A stretch of DNA of 64,000 nucleotides from Agelas oroides (taxonomy: Eukaryota > Porifera > Demospongiae > Agelasida > Agelasidae): the NCBI GenBank assembly GCA_949130485.1, contig OX422196.1, positions 7,295,054 to 7,359,053 on the forward strand. Direction: 5' to 3'. Position 1 is the first letter of the stretch. Every line of letters begins with the position of its first letter. A program made the translations under genes and the position numbers. Under the pieces are notes generated by a model. That model saw only the letters and a list, made by a program, of their open reading frames with translations, was not told where the DNA came from and did not search any database. Of the stretch, positions 57,059 to 64,000 are shown piece by piece.

Positions 57059-59980
57059 TTAGACAGTTTGTTCAATTTTCTCTTTCTGGTGCTGCATCAA
57101 ATATATAAATCGTAGGAACAATGTTGATGCTTTTTTTTTGTGACAGATTTTAGTTTCATGGTTTACCTTGAGTGCTGTAATTGTTGTTTCTAAGGTTGTG
57201 ATGAAGGTGTCCAAATTCTGCTCGTGTTCCTCAAGATCAAACTAGTGTAGGATGTTGTAGCCATTGTGGTGAAAACAGGGAAGAGGGAGGATTACAGCTA
57301 GGTTTCACACCATGCACTGTGTTTGAACTAAACCATAGCTATGTATACTCAATGAACCATATCTCCCTGAAAAAGACAGGCTTAGACATAGCCTCATTCC
57401 CAGGCTCTTGTGCGCACGAGAACTTGGGAATGAGGCTAGCTTAGCAACTACAGAGTTGTCTACTACACAGGATGCCAATCTTAGCTATCATCAGCTGTGC
57501 TGGGGTGGCCAGGAGGGACTGCTACGTGTACATCATGAAAGAGAGGCAGCCAGGTGGCTGGCCTTGTCTGTACATGTACTTACCTGAGTTTCATGTTCTC
57601 TACTTTGGAAATCAATGGCCTTTTCAATCTTTTCACCAGTAAGAGCTAGAATATGGAACAATAACTTGTCAGGAGTGCACTCATCATACAACATAGCTGC
57701 CGCTCTCACCATCCAATCTGCACCCTTCCAGAATAGAGGCCAGTCTCTCACTGTGGTGAAGATGTATGACACATGGTAATAGTCCTATTAAGAACATCCG
57801 AGCGAAAGACTTACTTTTCAAACTTGATGTCTTCCAGGTGTTGCTGTAGAGCATCTAGATCCTGATTTTTTGCTTCAATCATTGCTAATCACAGGAAGAC
57901 AGATGCAGTAACTACTATCTTCGTTTGATTCCAGTGCAAGAGAGGGAAGGGCCTGGTAATTACTCAACCCTGGCACTGATCCATGGCTGTATTCCTGCTG
58001 TCAGTGTGGTTGATAGTCCTGTTCCCAGCCTCGCACACCCCAGCTTTCATTGCTTGCACGTAGGCAGTGAAAGCTGGCTATGTGAAACAAGGCTATGAGG
58101 CTATGTGATTGGTTTGTTCAGTGTTGTTTATACAGTGAAACAGAAAGACACTGAAGTTCTGAAAACAAAGTTTACAAGGTTGAAATGCCATGGATCTGTG
58201 CCCAACCTGCCTCTCCTTCTTCCTGGCAAGATTGGTTTGGAGACAAACTATTAACTACTGGTCATTGCTACACTCCCGAAATGTGCTGCCAGGAATTCAC
58301 CTTGGTAGGTACTTATTTCTTGTTTTAGTGCAGCATTGCTTTCCTGGAAGGCAAAAAGAAAACACAGTCGATAGAAAGTACCCATGTATACTTTGCTAGC
58401 TTCACTACTGGTACTGTATCTCGAAGGCACCTTGGCTAGTAATCAGCTATTAGGTGTGTACACCCCCTGTGGAATGAACTGTAATTATGTCTAAGGAGGG
58501 TGCAGTCAAGTTAGTACATCCTAGCCTCGTTCCCAGGCCACTCCCAGATTTTGTCTCGCAGCTGTGGAGAAAATTTGAGTTTCTCCACAGCTTCGAGATA
58601 AAATCTGGGAGTGATCTGGAACGAGGCTAAGTACATCCAGGAGGGTAATTTAATTGTGTCCTGGGGGTAAAATGCCCAAATCAATTGCACCCAGGGGGTT
58701 CAAAGGCCTCAAGGGGGTTCCTTCAATCTGCCCACTGCAATATCACAGAATGCTCCACCTACAATAATTATATGTGTCTCTCTTCTAATTGAAGGGGGGG
58801 GGGGGGCCTGGAATTTCCCCTCCCCCCCTCCCAGAAATCTTGAAATAGTATGGTTATTATTTACATGTTACTGAACATATGTATGTGTCATCAAAATGTT
58901 GTTTGGAATTTTGTCCTAGATTGCGTCAGAAGCAATCTGAGAGGATGTAAATGCAAAATTTTCCTGGGGGAGCATGCCCCCAGATCCCCCTAATAGGCAC
59001 ACGCGCATTTCGCACCCTACTATCATCCTGCTACCATCCTGTTTCCCCCCCCCCCCCCCCCCCCCCATCTCAAAATCCTATATGAAACCTGTGGGAAGGC
59101 CTGGGAACGAGGCTAATTGGAGCCTACATGCACAATGGCAGTAGGAGATGCAGGGTTCATAACTTGATTGGTTAGCCATGGAACTTGCACTGGCTAGATG
59201 CAATAACTCGTTACCAGTCGCTCACTAACAGTAGCCTCTTTCCCAGGCCTCCCCCATTTCTTGGTTCTTCGCTTTGCGTTCAGCGCAATACACTATCAGT
59301 GAGCTGTTCACTGGACCTTTCTTCTAGCGAAAGTGTCCCCATTCACAGTTAAACTGCACAAGCACTGCAGGCAATTTAATACCTTATAGTGTCTGATCTC
59401 TCCTGCTAGGCTGTTCACTTTGGCTTGGTGTTGGTCCTCGGTCTTCTTTGACTGCTGACTGAGTGTCTGAACTTCTGATACCAACTCCTCGTGGCGCCGT
59501 TTCAGCTCCATGTAGCTGACGTTGCTGTGTGTGTGTGTGTGTGTGTGTGTGACAGAGAGAGTGTGTGTATGTGCAAACTATGATCAAAGCCTTCAACTAT
59601 CCTTAATTAAAAAAAAAAAAAAAAACTCGGTACAGCTACATGCCTCACCATTTGAAGTTAGGTTTCTTGTGTTGGGTAGGAGGGATGTTCTCTTTGGAGC
59701 TACTGGAGGGAATTCCGGGCTTCTTCTCTTTTCCCGAAGCGTGCCGGGTGCGTACTTTGGCTGTACTGCTGTGGCCGGATGGGGGCTGAACACTATCCTT
59801 TTCAGAAGCTGAAGCTTTGGCGTTCTTTCTGTCCTGGTACGTAGGAATTCTTGTTGGAATCTTACTGTCTTTCTTGCTATGGACGGCTTCATGGCCGAAC
59901 GTTTCTACGAGTACGTCCGACATTCTCTGTTCTCGATCGTGCTGTGTAGCAGGTCGACTGGTGACTGGTCGTTCAAACAT
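57059..59980 (-). CDS. Coiled-coil protein with SxIP motif, possible small kinetochore-associated protein
   Basis: Exons placed: 59649-59980 (ATG at 59980), 59383-59524, 57815-57884, 57710-57750, 57584-57645 and 57059-57241 (TAA). The first 110 residues are Ser/Lys/Pro-rich and disordered-looking, with SKIP at 39-42, an SxIP motif of the kind that binds EB1 at microtubule tips. A coiled coil follows (MELKRRHEELVSEVQTLSQQ). The later part, LEDIKFENERLASILEGCRL, resembles the human KNSTRN/SKAP segment ending in LAILESKGLDP, as I recall it. Phases agree among the last four exons, but the second and third do not match (phase 0 against phase 1), so at least one exon between 57885 and 59382 is missing or a border is wrong. 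The second exon's acceptor is the end of a CA tract. The last exon may instead splice at GTAAAC (57166). Gene real: fairly sure; identity: tentative. Confidence 0.5.
57389..57438. mobile_element. Foldback MITE of the TAGCCTCG family
   Basis: TAGCCTCATTCCCAGG to TTGGGAATGAGGCTA, 50 bp; flanks GCTTAGACA and GCTTAGCAA agree at 7 of 9 positions. Confidence 0.8.
58522..58629. mobile_element. 108-bp foldback MITE with exact 9-bp target-site duplication
   Basis: TAGCCTCGTTCCCAGGCC to GGAACGAGGCTA, with CTCCCAGATTTTGTCTCG and its inverse inside. Exact flanks AGTACATCC at 58513-58521 and 58630-58638. Confidence 0.9.
59526..59551. repeat. TG tract (CA in the transcript) at the acceptor of the coiled-coil gene
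   Basis: Read on the minus strand it is a CA repeat whose final CACAG is the acceptor of the second exon of the coiled-coil gene. Confidence 0.8.
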
Positions 59981-60145
59981 CAAAGTTCCCCGCCGGCTAA
60001 ATTATGCGCATGCGTAGTAGTAGCTGAACTTTGAACTTTAGTACGCTCCGCCTACGCGGAAATCCAGCAGCAGCAAGCTTCTCAGATCAGGGCTACTCAC
60101 ATCGAACAACGGCGTCAACGCTTTTTCCCAGTACACTTTGCAGCC
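59981..60145. promoter_or_regulatory. Divergent promoter between the coiled-coil gene and glycogen phosphorylase
   Basis: 165 bp between the ATGs. It contains an NRF1-like TGCGCATGCG (60005-60014) and a GC-rich CGCTCCGCCTACGCGGAA block (about 60044-60061). Confidence 0.55.
60005..60014. promoter_or_regulatory. NRF1-like site
   Basis: TGCGCATGCG followed by TA, matching 10 of the 12 bases of the palindrome seen at 18750. Confidence 0.45.
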
Positions 60146-63100
60146 ATGTCCACGGGACCGATCGACACAAGAGGGCCGATGAGCCCCGGCTACCGCAAGA
60201 AGCAGATCTCGATGCGCAATATTCCACAGCTGGAAGACGTGACTGCAGTGAAAAATTCCTTCAACCGACATCTCCACCACACGCTAGTGAAGGACCGCCA
60301 CGTTGCCACCAAGCGTGACTTCTACAAGTCGATTGCGTACACTGTGCGAGACCAGCTCGTAGAGAAATGGATCAGGACACAACAGCACTACTACGAAGTC
60401 GACCCGAAGGTACAGGGTAGACCGATAGATCTATAGATCGCGTGTTTGAGAGGAGAGGCCGTGTGCTAATCACTTAAACAGCAGCGGTACAGCTGCATAA
60501 ATAGCCTCGTACCTGGGCTCATTTTCTCTTGCCGCGAGATAGAGCCTGGGTACCACTACGAGACTAGCTGAAAACAGCCAATTGTTGAGCATCAAATACC
60601 ATCCCCCCCACCCTCCTCCAACACACAAACACCTCCCTGCAGCGTGTGTATTACCTGTCCATGGAATATTACATGGGGCGCTCTCTCACCAACGCCATGG
60701 TCAATCTGGGCATTGACTCTGAAGTGGAGGAAGCCTTGTTTGAGGTGAGTGAAGAAAACCAACAACTGGAAGCTAATTAGCTCTGTCATCCTCAACATCA
60801 TTATTCCCCCCCCCCCCCCCCATGAACATTTATGCATGAATGCACCTTATAGCAGCTGACCTCCACCTCCCACACACACACAAACACGTTCCTTCCTACC
60901 ATGTAGCTTTGATCTATCCCAGGCTCCAGATTTAGAATGTGTAAATAATTGGAATGAGCCTGAGTGAGCCCCACGTGGGTACTGAAACGCACCAAGCTCG
61001 TGTGTCTGTCCGTCTTGTCCGTCTGTCTGTCTGTCCGTCTGTTTGCAACAGATTCTGTACACACACCCCATTTAAGGGCTGGTTTGCAAGACTAGCTTGA
61101 ATTTTCAATGACTTGTTGCAGGTGTTCTTCTATGCTAAGCTCACATTCCTCACTCTGTGACTGTCTCCACTATAACTAAGCACAACTGTTTCGCGCACCA
61201 TTGCTGGTAAGATGAGGCAGCCACTGAATGCACTTGCCCGTGCTGACTCCACAGCCTCCTGCATTCACCAGTATTAGCTGTTCTTTCAGTGGTTTCTCAG
61301 TAGAAGAAAAATTCTCTCAACTTCAAATTGTATGCCAATGTTTCGACTGAAGGTTTCAGATGAAGACTGAAGTATTCAGGTGAAACGTGGACAAAAATTT
61401 GTTTAATTTTAAGCTGGTAACAGAGAACCAATTACCTGTTCTTGTGGTAAAATTGTACCATTCCACTTGTAGCCTTGTACCCAGGCCGTTCTCCTACAAA
61501 CGGCCTGGGTACAAGGCTATTCCACTTGGGAATGAGGGAATTGCTGTAGAAACAGCACCACATGCAACCTGCATGCTGGTCTCCAGGCAACAGATAAAGC
61601 ATGTAATTGTTTACAGCTGTTCTGCAAGATGGACAGCTGATGTACACAGTGGTGAGAATGACTTCTGTACTGTTGCAGGAGAGGGGTCACTTACAGAGAA
61701 AAGACTCTAGTACAAGCCTGCATGGGGCTTTTTCCCTGGCCTCTCTTGGAGACAAAGAACCTGGAATACAGAAACTTTCTGACCATCTCTCACACTTTTC
61801 TGGAGGGGGAGGGAAGGTCTAGCTTGATAGACTATAAACTTTTCTAACGTCTTTGAGTTGGTCAGTTTTTTTTTCCATCTAAAAGGTTTCCTCTGTAGGA
61901 ACAATGACCAGAAAGAAAAAACTGAGCATCCTTTCGCCCTGATGACTGAAGCACTCGGTTAAAAAGCAAAAGGTGTTCCAATTTCAAGTTGGCAACAGAC
62001 CTTTCTTTCAATTTCACTGCAGCATCTGATTGATGCATTCCCGTTTGAAGCTCGCCAATTTAATAAGACAGTGCAGACAGTTGCTATCAAAGTGACCGAC
62101 TTCTAAACCTCCCTCTTGACGTGGCTTTTCAGCAGACCACTCAAATAGGCTTATTTTAGTGTATGTGTGTTACCAGGGGGACTTTATGCATGTACAAACA
62201 GTGTGTACCAGACTCCCTTCTCTCCTCCCCTGCACCAGAGCCTGGGAATGAGACTTTAGTAATACTGACCCATCGCACCCCAGCACCCTGGGAAGCTAGC
62301 CTCGTTCCCAGGCTCCCCGGAATGCAAAATGTACACACGTGGAGAGCCTGGTATCTTTTCTCACATGATCATGACATAATCGAAATAGGACCAGAGTTTT
62401 TAGAACAGAAAGGCAACGTTTTGCACGTTATTCCACCAACTTTGCATTCAACGCTCTGTGTGTATGATACTCGCCCTCCGATAGCTAAATACGTGTAGTA
62501 AGTTGCCCACTACCTTCGCTCTTTTCCCTGTTCTGAGTCTTCGGGTACGCCCACGCACAATTAAAGTCTCTCTACCCCCTCTCTACCTTTGAGAGTTCTT
62601 ACGTGAGAAAAAATACCAGGCTCTCTCTGCGCGCACAACTTCAATTTCGCGTTCCAGAGCAGAGAAGCTTGGGAACAAGGCTAATGGGAAGCTGTGCCTA
62701 GCAAACTTTACCTTAGCTTGTAAGGGTTGAGAATGAGTTAAATCCTCATAATAAAATACCTTCCTTATTTCTACCACAAAGGGCTTCACTGTGGCTAGCA
62801 CATTCAGGGCTCAAAACAGATTTGGCAAGGTCCTTCTAGTGAATGTCCCCCTACATGTGAATGTCCCCCTACATGCCTATCTAGCTGTTCCCTCACCCAT
62901 ACATGCCGGAACACTTTGTTTCAGCATAGTAAGCCACCAAATATGTCCAAAGTTTTTTTATGGTGGATGTAGCTGCTTACCAAATATGGTAATGGTATTG
63001 ACAGCCATGTACTAAGAAAATTAATGTAGGTGCATGCGCATTGTATTTCTACTATACACTTTTGTTTGAGGAGAGAGTTTAGGGTGGAGGCTAATGGTGG

Positions 63101-64000
63101 ATGTTCTACCTGCTTGCTAACTACAGCTTGATCTGGAATTGGAGGATCTTCAGGAGATGGAAGATGACGCTGGACTGGGGAATGGAGGGCTGGGCAGACT
63201 GGCAGGTATGGAACTGAAACAGGTGGTATAAAACTGAGACACAGTATACAATGGTTATTGAGCTTGGTGCTCTTGTAATCAGCTGTTGTGAGAACGCTGC
63301 AAATCACAGTACATTTAGAACCAAGAATGAGGCATGTAATGTGCGCAGTATGGGCTTCAAACCAACTGGAATGGGGTCAAGGGTGTCCGTAGATCCAGAA
63401 TGCTTTCGCCCTCCCTGCAGCATGTTTCCTGGATTCCATGGCGACCCTCAGTCTGCCGGCATATGGTTACGGGCTGCGCTACGAATATGGCATCTTCACC
63501 CAGCGCTTTGAAAACGGCTACCAGGTGCAGTGATTTTACTGATGTTGTAATTCAGTACCAGTTGAGATGATGTACACCTTACATCCTATCCAGAGGGAGC
63601 TGCCCGACGACTGGCTCCGTTTTGGCAGCTGCTGGGAGCTCCCTCGCCCAGAGTACACCATTCCAGTGCACTTCTATGGCAAAGTAGAAGTAGACGGGTG
63701 GCAGAGCACGCAGGTGAGATAATAGCCTTACTCACCTGACAATTTCCTTTTAGATGAATAAGTTTGCTAATTTTCATGAAGTAGTTAGCCTTGTTCCCAG
63801 GCCCCCGACTCTGCTCTTCTGCTTAACTGTACTGCAAGTGATGGAAAGCTTGCCGTGGGCCGGCTAGTTTTTGAGGAGTTTTCCTAGTGAGAATTGAATC
63901 TGTGAAGGCTCTCTCTCTCCTCTTCTCCCAGGTGATCATGGCCATGGCTTATGACTACCCCATTCCAGGCTTCAAGAACTCCACTGTCAACACCATGAGG
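60146..64000 (+). CDS. PYG: Glycogen phosphorylase, N-terminal exons
   Basis: Releases glucose-1-phosphate from glycogen in the cytosol. Exons so far: 60146-60409, 60643-60744, 63127-63205, 63421-63524, 63594-63713 and 63932 to the edge (about 245 codons of roughly 840). The N-terminus contains RKKQISMRN (Ser22), the equivalent of the phosphorylase-kinase site Ser14 of mammalian enzymes, so control by phosphorylation is expected. Then [51 protein letters not shown]-type [34 protein letters not shown] and PVHFYGKVE are all family signatures. The PLP lysine and catalytic C-terminal half lie beyond the window. Intron 2 (60745-63126) is large and full of foldback elements. All introns are GT-AG. 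Confidence 0.97.
60502..60567. mobile_element. Foldback MITE (TAGCCTCGTACC variant)
   Basis: TAGCCTCGTACCTGGGCTC to GAGCCTGGGTACCACTACGA ending GACTA, in PYG intron 1. Flanks do not give a clear duplication. Confidence 0.7.
61320..62010. repeat. Two relatives of the CTGATGA/GAAAC element
   Basis: At 61350-61425 (TTTCAGATGAAGACTGAAGT, GTGAAACGT, CTGGTAACAGAG) and at 61932-62005 (TTTCGCCCTGATGACTGAAG, CAAGTTGGCAACAGA) the core of the element at window position 1-134 recurs in the same order. A TAGCCTTG foldback (61470-61519) lies between them. Confidence 0.55.
61470..61519. mobile_element. 50-bp foldback MITE with exact 9-bp target-site duplication
   Basis: TAGCCTTGTACCCAGGCCGT to ACGGCCTGGGTACAAGGCTA, flanked by TTCCACTTG at 61461-61469 and 61520-61528. 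Confidence 0.92.
62297..62683. mobile_element. 387-bp foldback of the TAGCCTCG family
   Basis: TAGCCTCGTTCCCAGGCT to AGCTTGGGAACAAGGCTA, with GAGAGCCTGGTATCTTTTCT and its near-inverse inside. Flanks CTGGGAAGC and ATGGGAAGC agree at 8 of 9 bases. Confidence 0.85.

Noticed and set aside
63786-63866. Further TAGCCTTGTTCCCAGG foldback in PYG intron 5
   Set aside because: Only the left end is good; the right end (GGGCCGGCTA) and flanks do not support a complete element, so it was not listed.

Overview
This window is nuclear DNA from an invertebrate animal. The genes are split by many GT-AG introns, and the families present are animal ones: an anoctamin, a neuroglobin-type globin, an atlastin, a Rab4, a replication-type histone H4 with a 3' stem-loop, tandem lysosomal glucosylceramidases and glycogen phosphorylase. 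The compact layout and very short divergent promoters make a sponge my best guess, but only with low confidence.

Layout, left to right. (1) An unfinished minus-strand secreted gene with a laminin-G-like domain (154-1192). (2) Serine palmitoyltransferase subunit 2 on the plus strand, 13 exons (1627-17651), whose introns are swollen by tandem arrays. (3) A three-exon globin on the minus strand (17863-18586). (4) A 13-exon anoctamin on the plus strand (19028-26545) with a complete antisense histone H4 gene inside one intron (21690-22001). (5) A 2.1 kb repeat-rich gap. (6) Atlastin on the minus strand (28671-35428). (7) RAB4 on the plus strand (35645-39798). (8) Two tandem glucosylceramidase genes on the minus strand (40575-42340 and 42753-44501). 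(9) Two plus-strand aldo-keto reductase paralogues (44577-46064 and 48136-57007), the second inflated by mobile elements. (10) A minus-strand coiled-coil gene with an SxIP motif (57059-59980), possibly a small kinetochore-associated protein. (11) The first six exons of glycogen phosphorylase (60146 to the right edge).

How the parts relate. Five gene pairs stand head to head with 75 to 441 bp between start codons, so much of the window may run from shared bidirectional promoters; three start regions carry NRF1-like palindromes and the atlastin/RAB4 one a perfect GTCACGTGAC E-box. Two genes touch sphingolipids at opposite ends: SPTLC2 starts synthesis and the glucosylceramidases degrade glucosylceramide in lysosomes. 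Atlastin and RAB4 both serve endomembranes.

The non-coding DNA is dense with foldback (inverted-repeat) elements. One family, with ends TAGCCTCGTTCCCAGG or TAGTCTCGTGCCCAG, is flanked in five copies by exact 9-bp direct repeats. A second family has ends CAGAGGAGGTTGG and, in one copy, an exact 8-bp duplication. Other notable structures are a 48-bp minisatellite grown from the 5' splice site of SPTLC2 exon 3, and long complementary GT and CA tracts flanking internal exon blocks in both SPTLC2 and the anoctamin. Exon borders were set by hand from splice consensus and protein similarity recalled from known families; no alignment or transcript data were available.
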